64,000 nucleotides of DNA from NCBI GenBank assembly GCA_024663395.1, contig JANFAH010000014.1:248001-312000 (forward strand). The letters are read 5' to 3'. Within the stretch, counting starts at the first letter, position 1; each line of letters starts with the position of its first letter. The DNA is from Pisolithus tinctorius. Its lineage: Eukaryota > Basidiomycota > Agaricomycetes > Boletales > Pisolithaceae. Under the pieces are notes generated by a model, which was given only the letters and a program-made list of their open reading frames with translations, ran no database searches and was not told the DNA's origin. The translations under genes were made by a program, and so were the position numbers. Of this stretch, positions 37,912-50,637 are shown piece by piece.

Positions 37912-40900
37912 AGAGGTCGATCTCTGTGAAGGCGATATACCTGTTATATATTTTGGCAAGAAGCTACTCTGTCCTGTTCCCTCGCTGCTGAGCAGCGTAA
38001 TTTGTCGTTTAGTAAACTATAAATCATCGCAATATCTAAATCTGTCGAACCTCGTCAGACGGTCACGTTATGAACTACCCGAGCGGGATTCTAAATCAGA
38101 GGTTGCTTTGACACGCCTTGACACCAAAGTATATATGTGGGTCATGATGGTCTTTAAGGGATCAGGTGGATGTACTACAAGACTCATCGTTTGAATACGC
38201 CAAACCTAATTGCACGGGCAATACATATCCCAGAGTCCAACTAGTCCTGCCCCAAGGACAACCCTAGTATCATCCACTACCGTTTGTCACGGGATGCATC
38301 ACCAGTCGACCTGGGACGTACGTCCGATTCCAGGCGAGCAGTTATATTGCCGACGAGTAGCCAGTGGCAGAAAGACAAATGGGCCGGACCTCCGAAAATC
38401 AAGTACTGGCATAGAGCCTCGTACTACCTCGTATGTAGAATCGACATACTTGATTTCGACGGTGTCCACAACTGTCCACAACACCAAACCAGAACGGAAT
38501 CTATCGACAGCTTGCCACTCAGTTTCCTAATCAAGCTTCATAGACAGTAGACTAAAATGGAATGCGGACGAGGTACCGGCCCGGCATTGGACCGGACCAA
38601 TTAAGTCGTTAACCGGTCACATTCCCATCACCCGTTTTAAGTGCTGTCCTCCTCAAGTTAAGACTGACCCATGCAGAACGTACTCTCCCCCCCGAAACTC
38701 TGGATACTGAAAGATGTTAATTAGGTATGTACCTAAACCTGTCGGGATCACTTCATGGATTTGCTACCTGCTGTCACTCTCAACGGCCCACTCTGAGGTA
38801 AGTTCTCACCTTGAGTCACAGTGCAGCGTTATCGACACGCCTTGATCGCCGGTTTCTCAACAATGTTGGGCGCAGCGCATGTTGGTAGGTACACATGACT
38901 TGGCTGAGATCATACCCACCGATCGTTTGCAGCGTGTCGTTGTATGGGCGGCCAACTTCCGGATGGAATGTCTTTGCTATTACCCCTTATAGACTTTGGG
39001 AAAAGGCATGTCGAGGGACTTTCGTCCTACGAAGACGTATTCGCGACGCACTGCAACTCGAAGCGTGTACGAACCAACCTTCGCTATCCTTAGGAGGATC
39101 ATCATACAAATGGAAGTGGACAGGTAGGGAAAAAAGTGTGCGATATCTTTCGAGCCGACGTTCACGCAGTCCCTTCATTTTGCGATTAGCAGCACCAGAA
39201 TTTGTCGCGACGGACGATCGTGCCTCATGTTCTGTTAGTTCAACATGCATGTGTCACGTAAGGTATATCGTATCTTCTTCGTGGACAGATCCGAGGATAT
39301 GAGCGTCGAGCAAGTGGAGTCATGGACGGTTTGGGTGCTAGTAAGTGTGAATTCATTTCGAAGACTGATCGACTTCATCCGAAACTCGACTTTGGGGTGG
39401 ATTAGTGTAGAATATGTAAGTGGAAAGAACTACACTCCTTCTGGAAACCGGTGTGATATCATCATCTCGCCACCCTCACATGTACCGGAAGATAAGATAT
39501 TTGGGAATCTTTAGCGTTGCTCCTAGTTTGATTGGTTTGCTCGCTGTGCTGGCACCTGCAGCGAGAGCTTGGGAGGGCTTTCCTTTCTAGTCCACTCGGG
39601 AATAGCAGAAATCGCCACCCCTGCTGATCAGGCAGCATGCGGGGTGAACGGGTGTATTTTGCATCCTGCCGCCATCGATTTCCGACTATGGACGACACGG
39701 CATGAGGTGTCGGCAGTGATATCGGCAGGAAAGTGCGGCCGATTCGTTCCTGCGGTGGATATTCGTGGCTCAACTGTCACTATAATTACCTTGCAGATGC
39801 CCACACTAAAAGATAGCATTTGAGATCCATGTGATCGACTGGGATATGCTCTTCCGAAGGGTCTGATGGCTACTGGCTTATCTCCCTGCTAGTTAAACCT
39901 TCAGCAGGACCAAGCCAGATGCGTCCACAACGTAGAGCTCATCTCACGATCAGGGTGCGGCTGTTGGTAATCATCGTCACTTCCCGTGCTTAAAATAAGT
40001 TGCCAATCGGAAGCCCAAGATGTCAAGGACCACAGGCAGAGGGCTGGATGCTATTGAGAGTCGGAAGTTATCCAACGTGAGAGTGTGTTGATGTAAGTAC
40101 TTATGTAGCTGAAACCGTAGTTTCTTGGCGAGAGGGAGATGCCTGTAAGGTGGGATCATAAGCGGGAAGCCACCGAGGTTACGTAGTCACCAAGCCCAGA
40201 ATCTGTGATGATGATGAATTATATGAAAAGGAACCTACAGTATGTAACAAGTTCATCGCGCTGTTTCAAATCACAGGTTAGTGGACAGTTTCATCACGGT
40301 GGATGACAATATTAGCTGAAAGAGGTTAAGCATCGAGGTTCCGAACCGCTTAACTTCTCTCCTCCTGCCAAGTGCACCGCTTGAACAAGGGGCCAGCAGG
40401 GGTTAACCTGACCAGGAACCGACCTTGAGCATGCGGAAGAGGCGAGGGCAATTGGAACTGCACAATCCACCATTTGTGATCGGATAGTTGTGGGACTGGG
40501 GCCCTGCAGGTCCAGCAAGTAAATTAATAATCTGTGGGTTTGTTTGGGATATTCTTAGACATGGAAAGTACAAAAATACGCACACGCGGCAGAGTTACAC
40601 CGTCGAACACGGCATCCTCGGCGTCAGCGACTTTTGCAGCGGGCCCGGCCACTTGGGGGGTATTAGACAAACAAGACACAACACCATCGCAGACGTGGCC
40701 ACGACAACGACGAGGCCATGCAGTATAATAAACCCTCTTAGGTCGGTTGTAAAACCTGTGCAGGATGACAGTGACGGTAGCTGCTGACCTGGGCCCGGCA
40801 TGATGGAATGAGATGCCAAGATTGAGCCTTTCCGTGCCTTTGTGTTTAATTCGCCTCGAGGCTGTTGCAATTATAACCCGAGGCTTTCGTTCTTTTTTTT

Positions 40901-40940
40901 TCTTCTCTCCATCTCCGTCCCCTCCTCTTCCTAATTGCAC
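37912..40940. other. Intergenic, about 3 kb, no gene recognised
   Basis: This follows the SNF2 gene and precedes the large Ser/Pro-rich gene. ORFs of 60-140 codons exist, but none shows a domain or consistent splice joins. A phrase near 39098 (SSYKWKWTG) faintly recalls a short basidiomycete domain, which is not enough for a call. Confidence 0.45.
40886..40931 (+). promoter_or_regulatory. CT-rich tract just upstream of the start codon
   Basis: A run of T and C (T9, then TCTTCTCTCC and CCCCTCCTCTTCC) ends ten bases before the ATG at 40941. Pyrimidine-rich tracts at this position are common at fungal transcription starts. The role is inferred from position only. Confidence 0.4.
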
Positions 40941-43900
40941 ATGACCGCTGTCGCACCCAAGGTATGTGTGTGTTGCACGCGTGTGGTTGTGCTCGTGAGT
41001 TCACCCTGGACAGACTCGCCAACCGAGGCGTCCTGCTACGGCACCGGGGTCCATGAATTCAGGCTTTGCACCGTCTCTCTCAGCATCATCGTCGACTCTT
41101 GGATCGCGTCCTCTGCGCTCTTCGCCTCTGGCAGGCCCTGCCTTATCCAGGGCCCCCTCCAGGCGTTCTCTCGACGGGACCACCCGCGGCGGCGACGGTG
41201 CCATCGATCATTCACGGACACCCGGTTCCTCTACCTTGTCATTCGTGGGCACGTCTTCTCCCGATGCCAGCTCTTCTTCCTTCTCACTCGTGTCCACTTC
41301 GAAACGTGGCAAAGATGGTCCAAAGGATAGAAGTAAGTCCACAATGGCTTCTTCCGTGCTCGCCGCCTTATCTCAACCCTTCTTTCCAACTTCCTCCTTG
41401 GTTGGAACCACCATCACCTCACCCTCGCTTTGAACCCGTGAAACAAGATTCATCCGCTATGTCCGCGTTCAACTTCTTCCGCCGCCCATCTTCCACAGCT
41501 GGTCACTCGTCCACAGGGCATTCCACTGCCTCACACTCCAGTTCAAGTGCCACCACTCACTCGTCTACCTTCACTCATTCTACGTCCAGTACTCAGCTCA
41601 CTCAGTGTTCTACTTCCCCCACCGATCCTGCATTTCCCCCTCCAGCTCTCACACACTCTCGCACAGAATCTCTCCGTTCTCGTCCAGGTTCCAGGCCAGT
41701 GTCGTTCATCGACGGTGGGGATCCAACGAGCGCTACACCAAAACCCACTTCAGTTGCCGGGATGTCGTCACATGTTAAAAGACCATTCCCCGTGGTGAGG
41801 TCTCACAGCTCTACTCCCACTGCTTCTCCAAGCACGTACCGAAAGTCAACCCTGAACCCAAATGCACATAGATCAAGAACGAGCACAAACGCGGATAATT
41901 GGAATCCCCTGTGGGCTTCAGTCACCTCGACCGTCCCCACCAATGCTCCGAAGGCATCGGTACCATCCAAACCGGATGGAGCGTCAAACACAACCGATAA
42001 GAACCCTTTTGGTCCGGCAGAAATACCTCGTTTTTCCCGTGCGTCACTCAAACAGTCGGGCGTCGTCATGCCTATCAGTGCAAAGGACTGGCAGAGAAGG
42101 CGCAGTGTTGCTCTACCAGGTCCCTCTGACTCGTCAAACAGTTTGAACGCTCGCAGTGTAGACAAGGGGAAAGGAAAAGAAAGGGAGCAAAGGGTTAGCT
42201 TCGTGGATAGCAGTGCACGGGGGTTCAAGTTTTCCCAGGTCCCAACCGTGCAGATCGTTCCGCCGGATGCTCATGTCGAGGTAAAGGTACATCCTCCCTC
42301 CCCAACATCGGATGTCCTTCCAAGCGAGCCGGTCGCGACTTCCTCCACGATGGCAGTGAAACCAGAGATAGCTGTCACCCCAGGTATCGAGCAGCAGACA
42401 GACCCCGCCACATCTGCTACGCCGAGCCACGAGTTTCAACCACTCTCCCCGAAGTCGTCCACAAATAGCTTCTTCTCGTGCGCATCTGATGCGTCCAGCC
42501 AGACCCCTCCTTCCCCCACTTCTCTACCCATCCCTCCCCCTTCGCCAACTACATCATCCTCTCTGTTCCCATCTTCTGATACATCGTCAGAAGAGAAGGA
42601 GAAGTCCTACCCTCTGGTTCGACCACGTCCGAGGAACCGTCGCCAATCTAATCCGCAAAGCATGTCTGCGGGCAGTAGGCTCAGTTTCGTTGATGCCATG
42701 ATAAGGTTGTCTGTTGGCTCTTTTGGATCGTTTGCCACAGCTCAGTCCGGGGGATCGGAGGGTGAGAATACGTCCGAGATTGAGGGAGATGAAGTAAGGA
42801 ATACTGACGGTGAGGAGAGAGTTGTGCTGGCACGAACAAGGAGTCTGGACGATCTTACGTCGTCACCTCTACTCTCTCCGCCGCCGTTGCCTCCAACACC
42901 TGTCCAAATGCGCGAACACATGATCGTGGACGTAGCACACGTAATCTCGCTTCCGCCGCCAGCGCGCTTCCCGGATCACCCCCCACGGCGCGTCACTGCC
43001 GAGTGGGTGGGCGGTGCTCCGAGAGGTGTTACTGTTGTACCGAACCACACAGTACCTTCCCACGCTGGCGTGAATAGTGACGATCGGACGTCTGTGGTGA
43101 GTGTGCGCACGACTGGGGCGAATGAGAGCAGAGTAGCGTGGGTTTCAAACGAAGGTGCGGTCACGGAGGCAATGGGCGAGAATGCGAAGGTAGATGCCCA
43201 GGATCAAGGGAAGGACAGAGAGCAAAGTATACCCCAGATGCCTGCCCAGGCAAGCCAGACGATGAAGCAACAACCACAGAGAAAGAGGAAGCTCACCAAG
43301 TCCAGACCCGCTTCCATAGTTTCATCTGTCTATCCTCCAGATTCTTCAAGCACAGCAACTACCTCGACGACAAATGTAGAGCCCGGATCTGGATCTGTGC
43401 CCGCGCCTTCCACCATGACAGCCTCAGCAGGGACGACGCATGCCCCTCTCAAGCACGCTCCGACTGTCCTCTCGACTATCGTCGAAGACGGGTCGTCCCA
43501 TGGTCACGGTGGATCGTCAAACGGACATGTGCAAGCACAGGAACGCGTTGACGCCAATGGCCTACCGTTTGGTAAGGACAGGAATGACAACGCGGCCGGA
43601 CATACCGTTCGTGACTCTTCGCCTGTTGCAGAGTCGGACCCCGCCAAAACTGCACCCAGTCAGGTGGGTCGAATGCCCCCCAAAGGAAGAGCGCCAGATG
43701 TTAAAGACATTGCTGTGGTCACCGAAATGGTTGTAAACGCTCCTAGCAAAGCCAGTTCAACCCCCTCCAACGTCAACTCTCGTCCTCGCTCGAAACGGTA
43801 CAGCTTCCTCCTGCCTGTTCTTTCGTTTGGGAAATCAAGGTCGAAGCGCGAGGTGAGGGATCGGGATGGATCTGCGTCTTCTGCCAATGTCACACCTGGG

Positions 43901-45118
43901 ACTTATCAGGCTGGTGTAGGTCCTGGTGACGTCGTAGGCGTGCCCAGGAAAGTGGGGAAAATGAGGAAGAAGCGGGATTCAGACGCTCCTGCCCTCTCTG
44001 CGGTTCCTAAAGTTGCGGATGCCACTATTATCCAGTCTGCCCCCAACACAAATAACAAGCTAAATACCCATTCAGACACTCACCCAAACGCGGACGCGAA
44101 TATAACCACACTGCCTCAAGGCAGTGAGATCACACTCGTTGCCTCTCCTTCACTGTACGCTTCCCCTTCCTCTGCTCTCCCTTTCACGACAGTCAGCCCT
44201 CCTTCGTTGTTCGGATCGGCGCCCGGATCGGCGGCGAGTAGTATCCGGATTCCTGCAACCGTTCAAAGTGTAAATCCTATCCCTTTTGTAACCGAAGACG
44301 CCTTTGCGACGTCTACCGCGGAAGTGGTGTTGTGTGTAGACGAGCCACCAAGCACAACCGCCAACGACCTCTGCCTTGCCCACAGGCTTAGCCACGGACA
44401 CCTTTCCAAGGAAGCCGTGCAAACGATCGCTAATGCTACCGCAACTGATGTAGAGGCAAACGGAGTCGTCAATGGCGGTCTCCATCCGCGCCTGACTTCG
44501 GGATTACTCGCACCTCCTAGACCGGGAACATCTAGCTCCACGCTGACGACTTCAAGCGACGACGCATCCTTCTTGACCGTGCCGCTGCCTAATCCGTGGG
44601 ACGGAGATGCCGTGCCGAGCCCGGTCAGACTTGTCACTCCCATGCCACAGCTGCAAGCGTGCCGCTCGTGCCCGCTGTGTGGGCGTTCTAGCCCACCAAA
44701 GGTGATGTCACAACTGCCAGTTCAAAGGCATGTTGAGCCGGTGCCGACTGATGTCGCCGCTGCACCCTCGCCCGCTTTCGCATCGCAATTTTCGGCTCCG
44801 GAGATGCAGACACCTGGACACCTTCAGAAGGGCACCGTACCCCGAGCCCTCGTATCTTCCCCTTCCCATTTCCAACCATCACCCTCACCCTCACCTTGTC
44901 CATCGCCCGCGTCGATTCATACCCCGAGAAAACTCAAGCGACCGCAAACGTTACCAGACGACATTCACAAGCGTGGAAGCCCGAAGAAGGTAGGAAGAGG
45001 AAAGGGTGATGGGAACCTAGATGCGTCTGCGTCAGCGGTGTACCTTCCCGTCTTACCCAAGGTTGAGAGAGAGTCGAAAGTGAGGAGCGCATTGAGGGGA
45101 TTGTTTGGGATGGTGTGA
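40941..45118 (+). CDS. Large Ser/Pro/Thr-rich, largely disordered protein
   Basis: Three exons (40941-40961, 41014-41332, 41448-45118) make about 1,335 residues. The start MTAVAPK splices to TRQPRRPATAPGSMNSGFAP; the second join gives KDRNSSAMSAFNFFRRPSS. The long open frame begins 5' of exon 3, but its first 127 codons belong to another frame. Most of the protein is Ser/Thr/Pro-rich with many SP and TP sites. Short ordered-looking islands are KDWQRRRSVALPGPS, GSRLSFVDAMIRLSVGSFG, RSKRYSFLLPVLSFGKSRSK, a Cys pair CRSCPLCGRSSPPK and the end KVRSALRGLFGMV. No known domain, signal peptide or membrane segment is seen. The basic and phosphorylatable composition suggests a regulated scaffold, which is inference. 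A 3.7-kb uninterrupted exon supports a real gene. Confidence 0.78.
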
Positions 45119-46488
45119 TCACGACCCCGGTTTAAGAGGATGCCGCAGCCAAGTACGTATTTTATCTTTGTGAATAGCACCTTTCCATTAAAGGTTTGGT
45201 CGCACCAGCTGCTCCACAACGTGCCGCCGTCTCTCCACCAGCGATGAACTTCTGACTCCTTCCTCACGCCTCCCGCCCTCAGGCGCGGGTTTGATAATAA
45301 AGATAACTAACGAATATTGGGATGGTAATTGTATGATACGGACGCTCGCTTCTCGCCTGAACTGTGTCGGGCATTCTCTACCTGACACGAGTCCAAGCCC
45401 TAATCTTACGCTTTTTTCTCTCGAACTTCAGACAAAGTAATTGGCATTTACTGAACGTTCGGACCTCTTGGGGGTGACGTTTGCAACGTGAGCCTGTGCT
45501 ATACCATGTTTGATTTTGGTGGGGCGTTGTGTCGCCCTCTATTGCAGACTTCCCTTGGACACCCTTCCAGTACTTTACCCCTTTCGAATTCCTGTGTTCT
45601 TCGTTTCTTGCTCCATTTTCTTGGTGATTTCCTGGTGGACCGAGATTCCACGCATATTATAATGACTCTCCTTCACATACCCTTACATACCTTGAAGTTC
45701 GTGACGTTGGGAATCCTTGGGCTTCTACATCATAGATGTAATGGTGCACATATGTATGTACTGTAGATGATATAAAGCAAGTTGCAGTTGTACATGCTAT
45801 GGGTGATGCAGTGGTATGTGATGATGCACCGCTTTCTGTCCAGAATTGCAGATCAAAATGAGGCATGTATAAGTGAGATCGTTGATCATCAATTGATTGT
45901 CCTGTGGCATTTGTGCAGGGTAATCAATGACATAGAGCAAATCCTGGGGGTAGTATCCACTAGGGCTGGGCACTGACCTCTGCGCTATCATCAAACAAGT
46001 CAAACCGTTTACAAACCAAGCCAGCAATAGGAAAAATCAGAATTAACAGAAAGAGAGAAACCAAATACGATGAATCATCATTGGAAAGAAAAGGTCGGTC
46101 ATACAACAAAGGTTCCAAACAATAAACGTGCTTAGCAGTCTGGAATGGAGAAAACATACACAACCAGAGCTTAGCTATCGGCATGAGTTATACACGCCCC
46201 CGAGCTTGGGGTGAGAAGATCGAAAGAAGGGTAAGAGGATGCGAACGAATGTGGATTCATACGTGTTCAGGGAACACTCTCCCATGTCAGTCCTGCCGAA
46301 GCGCACACAGATAAGTGCATCAGAAAACCTCTCCAGACAACCCATGGAGCTTTGCACACTCAAGCCAGGAAGCACGACGATCAACCGTAGCGAGGGACGA
46401 TGAGAACGAAACTAAAAGCTGCGAACCATCAATCCACACAATGACACGTCAGGTTGGCAGCAAACGATGTACCGCCATCATTTCAAAA
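45119..46488. other. Tail-to-tail intergenic region
   Basis: The 3' flanks of the large Ser/Pro-rich gene (plus) and the EST1/SMG7-like gene (minus) converge here. The sequence is A+T-richer than the genes, and small ORFs have no features. Confidence 0.5.
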
Positions 46489-49400
46489 TCACACCGTGCT
46501 ATGCCATGCGCTGAATGACATTGGTTGGCTAGAGTGAGGTCCTTGCCGAAGGTATTGCCGTTGTGCAGGCATGCCACTACTAGAAAACATCTCGAACTGA
46601 GGGATGCCAATCTGACTGTTGGGTGGTGGGCGTGGTGCTGGCGCAGGACCAAGAGTAGGACCAGCCACAGACACGATGGCGGGATCAGTAAAACTAGGAC
46701 CAGCAGTTGGATGGTAGGACAATCCAGGGCCACCAGAAAGCGAACTGGCCACCATTGCCGACGGATTCATTGTTGTACTGGTTATGCCGCTTGGCAGTGA
46801 AGAACCTGACGAAAGTACACCACCAGTAGTTGGAGGCAACCCAGACAGGCCATATGGCGGGCTTCGGTAAGCCATGCTCTGCTGTATGACTGGTGAAGAG
46901 CCAGAGAGGTTTGACGACATGGTCCGATGGTGGCTCGGACCGGGACCGCGAATTGTCTGGAACGATTGCGGAATATGATGCACATCACTTGGGTGAATGG
47001 GAGCATGCATATGGGGAGTCAAGGGTAGTTCAGCCGAACTCGTACCGATCCTTGTCCCTAAGGAGTGATGCGGAGAGCCACCAGCGAACGAAGGAGGCCA
47101 CACGGATGCCAAATCTGCGCTCGGCGCTGACACTGGTAGGGCATGGCTAGGTGCAGATATATACGAGTGCGCATATGGTCGATTGTGCTCTCCGAGGCCA
47201 ACACCACTTTCAATGCCCTGACTCGGCTCGGTGGATTTATGGTGTGGAAGGAGAGACAGACGGTCCTGGTCCAACGAAGTAGACCAAATGGAAAAAGGCG
47301 AACTCTGCAAGCCAGGTCCAAACAAGAATGAAGGCGGCTGCTGTGACGGAACAACACCCGATGCAAGACGTGGAGATAACCCTAGGTCTGCACTTGTCTT
47401 CAACCCACCCGCAATCCTATTGCTCGACCCCCCCAGCGCCATGACACTATTTAGCAAGTCCTGGGCGGTTGTTCCTGCCGCAGCTGGAGGAGATTTAGGT
47501 TTTGAGGAAGTAACCGCCCGATGGGGTGGGGAAGGTAGTGCCGCCGAGTTGAGACTTGGAGTTATCATTGCAATTGGCTCCTTCGGTGATTCTTTAACTT
47601 TAACCGTCCTTGCATCGGCTGTGATCGTTTCTGGCAAAATAGGCGTAGTGGGCATCACGGTTTTTGGTGGAGAGGTTATCGGTCTGTGCAAGCCCAACGC
47701 GAGGTCAGCAAGAGCGTGGAAAATCAAGAAAATCAATAAATATCAACCACATACCTCGGATTCCACACAATCTGGTCTTCATCCTCGTCTTCATCGCGTT
47801 CACTTTCAGACGAAGGGCGGTTATCCAACACTTCTCTGAATGCGTCCCCAACAGGATCATCGTCTGTTCGGCCGGCATCGGTCCCCACATCGTCATCTTG
47901 CTCTTGGTCAGATGTTACCATGTGCTGTGGCAGACCTCGTTGTCCAGGTGGCTGCTGAAGACGGTGCACGCGTTCATGTTTTCGTTCGTCCGGTAATTCG
48001 GGTAAAAAGGCTAGATTTGACGAGGGACTCATTGCCGCAGGAGGGATGAAAGACGAGCTCTTTGTTCCCGTCTCAAATCCGGCGTCATCTAGCAGAAATA
48101 CCGAACCCTCCATGCGGACAGGGAAACCCTGAGAAAACGGACGAAGAAGCACGAAGTCAGCCCATGCGCACGAGCGCTATACCAGACAGCCATAATCCTT
48201 ACCTTAACCTCAGTCAACGCTTTTGCATCCGTGACCAGGTCCCATATGCGCATAAGTTGCTCTTCGTTCGGGTGAACTTCCTTGGGCACCTTTGTGGGTG
48301 CATGCGCTCTGCGTCTCTCCTTGTTGCCATTTTGCTTACCTGCACCCTCCGCAGCCAAGGACGTCGTCCCTTGTCCTCTTCTATCACCGATATCATCACC
48401 AATCATCTTGCCCCTTAACGGCAAAAAGCCTTTTAAATCGACGTCCTCATCGAGCGGTGCTTCCAGCTTCGGTAGCTTCTCAAGAGGAAAAGTCTTTCCA
48501 AGTGCAGTATAGAACTCCGTGAAGCGAATGAGGAAGAGGGCGATACCACCATGTTGGGCATCTTCTGTCTCACATCCCCTTGCACCATTATTCAAGTCCG
48601 TACCGTGCGAGCTTGCCGAGAGTGCCTTGATGATATAGCTAACGTTTCCCACCATCCACTTGCTGGCCACTCTCAGCGCAGGCAGCATCCTTCTGAAAAC
48701 TGCCGTAATCCTTGGTGCCAATTCATTCTCGGATGCGTCGGAAGGTGGAGGCGTCGCGAGTTGTGCTGCACCGACTTCAAAGAGAGCGCGATGAAGCGAT
48801 AAGAGGTGCATAAAAAGCTGAGATTCGATAACGGCTGGGGTGTCACCGTTAGTGTCGTCAGGATTGGGACCGGATGTTTCTTCGTCGACGCCATTCATTC
48901 CCATTGACTGAGATCTCGAACGTGACCGCCCTTCGCGTTCACGGGGTTTGGAAATTTGAGGGGCAGAAGGTGCCCTTGATGCGTCGCGGATCATCCGATG
49001 TTTCCATAGAGCACCTTGAACGAGAACGACTACCCGAGTGACCATTTCTGCAGGCAGGGCTCGCTCGGATACCAGAGATTTGAAACTCTCTGCGACATGT
49101 GAGGCTAAAACATCAGTGCTAACGTTGAGCCTATGGAAATGATGTGTCAAAGTAATTTCGCACAGACAAGAACGATGATGGCGATGGCTCACCTCTGAGC
49201 CCCAACCCTCAATAACGCGTATAAAAACGCGATGTTTTCCTTCATCTCCTCTACCTTCCTAGCCAATACTTTCTCGTCGCTTTCCACCCTCGCACCTTGG
49301 CTAGACCATCTCGAGGCTCCCTCTGAAGCAGCCCTCGCAAGCACCTTCCTGACGTTCTCTACGGCAGCTTCATAGGGTGCCCTAACACAAAGGGCCCTCC

Positions 49401-50637
49401 AATACCAATACAGCGCGTGGAAGATATCGCCACCATAAAACGCCAAAATACCAAGTTGGTGCGCTGCATTACCATCGCTCGGAACGAGTGCACGTGCATG
49501 CTCGTAGAGGGAAATCGATCGGTGGTATGTGCGTGCTCTTGTAACCTGCCCAAATCCACTAGAATTTGGCCCTTCACGACGACTGCGACCGCGACGAGCT
49601 GGTCCCACCCCAGGCCCATCCTCGTGTCCTGCCTTTGGTCGACCTCCGGACTCATTGTAGAGTTCGCGGTACCTTGCAATATCACCTAGACATACGAGAG
49701 CCTTTGTAACAATGGCCAGTATAGCCGCATGTCGTTCAGCTTCGTCGATGTTAGGGGGTGGATGTAAGGCGACAGTATCCTCCGGTGGGAAACCGAAGTG
49801 GTCGCGTGGTGGGCGGGCTGTACCGCTCCCAGCCGAGTTGTTTTCATGTTCTACATTGACGTCACTGTTCGTAACAGCAGGACCGACGGCGCCATCCTCA
49901 CTCGTATCTCCGAGTTCTGGAATCTTCATGTTCGCTGTCGCAGAGATTTCGCCGAGTTCGATCAGGACTGGCCGAGCCTCGGATATATTGAATTGACGAT
50001 GGTATCGAGCGACGAAGCGTATCCAAAACTTCTCTTCTTCGGCCAAGAACTGGCGAAAGCGTTGCATGAGCTTACGATATTCGACGGGTCCATGTTTACG
50101 CTGGTCCTGATGTTGTTGATCAGAGCCTTGATCTGGTGGAACACGATTCCGGCGGGGAGGACGTCCTTGTTGCTGCAAAACACGGTCAAGGTTGGAAATG
50201 TTTTGCTTGTACAGGGATATAAATTGGTAAGATGTTTGCATCCACAGATGCGTCTCCGCATCCTTGGATTCCTTTGCATATGGCTCGACAAGGAGGAGAC
50301 GGAGATAAAGACGACGGAGGCTTTGCAACGAGTGCATCATCGAAAAGTGAGCATTGGGGTAACGGCGGATATGAACGTGGACATTATCGAAGACACGATT
50401 AAAGGGAAGTCGGTTCTCATCAACTCCACGGCAGAAATAAGAAAGGGGGGAGACATACTTTTTCCGATTGAACTCGACCTCCTTATCCCAGGGGTTGTGT
50501 GTCTTGAGGAGTTCTTTGAGGCCTTGGTAAATACCCTTGGCCTCCCTGTACCCCAGTCCATTCAAGCGATTCCACCCGAAATGATGTTGATGCCCACGGC
50601 CATACCAAGACGCAGGGATGTACGTTCGCGATATCAT
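46489..50637 (-). CDS. EST1/SMG7-like protein (14-3-3-like EST1 domain; mRNA decay or telomere function)
   Basis: EST1-family proteins read phosphorylated Upf1 in nonsense-mediated decay (SMG5/6/7, Ebs1) or support telomerase (Est1). The model starts at MISRTYIPAS (50637-50606), joins EAKGIYQGLKELLKTHNPWD, then splices NRKN to LRRLYLRLLLVEPYAKESKD and AETHLWMQTSYQFISLYKQ, the N-terminal 14-3-3-like helices. VEYRKLMQRFRQFLAEEEKF and CLGDIARYRELYNESGGRPK follow, then TPR-like helices (ARALVPSDGNAAHQLGILAF, YWYWRALCVRAPYEAAVENV). Later exons hold the EST1 DNA/RNA-binding-type region (GIALFLIRFTEFYTALGKTF, VWNPR) and a Pro/Ser-rich tail ending FSAWHSTV. There is no PIN nuclease domain, so it resembles SMG7/Ebs1 rather than SMG6. 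The first exon is the least secure part. Confidence 0.87.

Noticed and set aside
39098..39130. Possible DUF6593-like start (SSYKWKWTG)
   Set aside because: Only nine residues match my memory of such proteins, and no continuation was found in any frame.
41066..41447. N-terminal 127 codons of the 1,350-codon open frame
   Set aside because: The spliced exon 2 (41014-41332) uses another frame with coherent Ser-rich protein starting from MTAVAPK. The extra codons are a read-through of an exon in the wrong frame and an intron.
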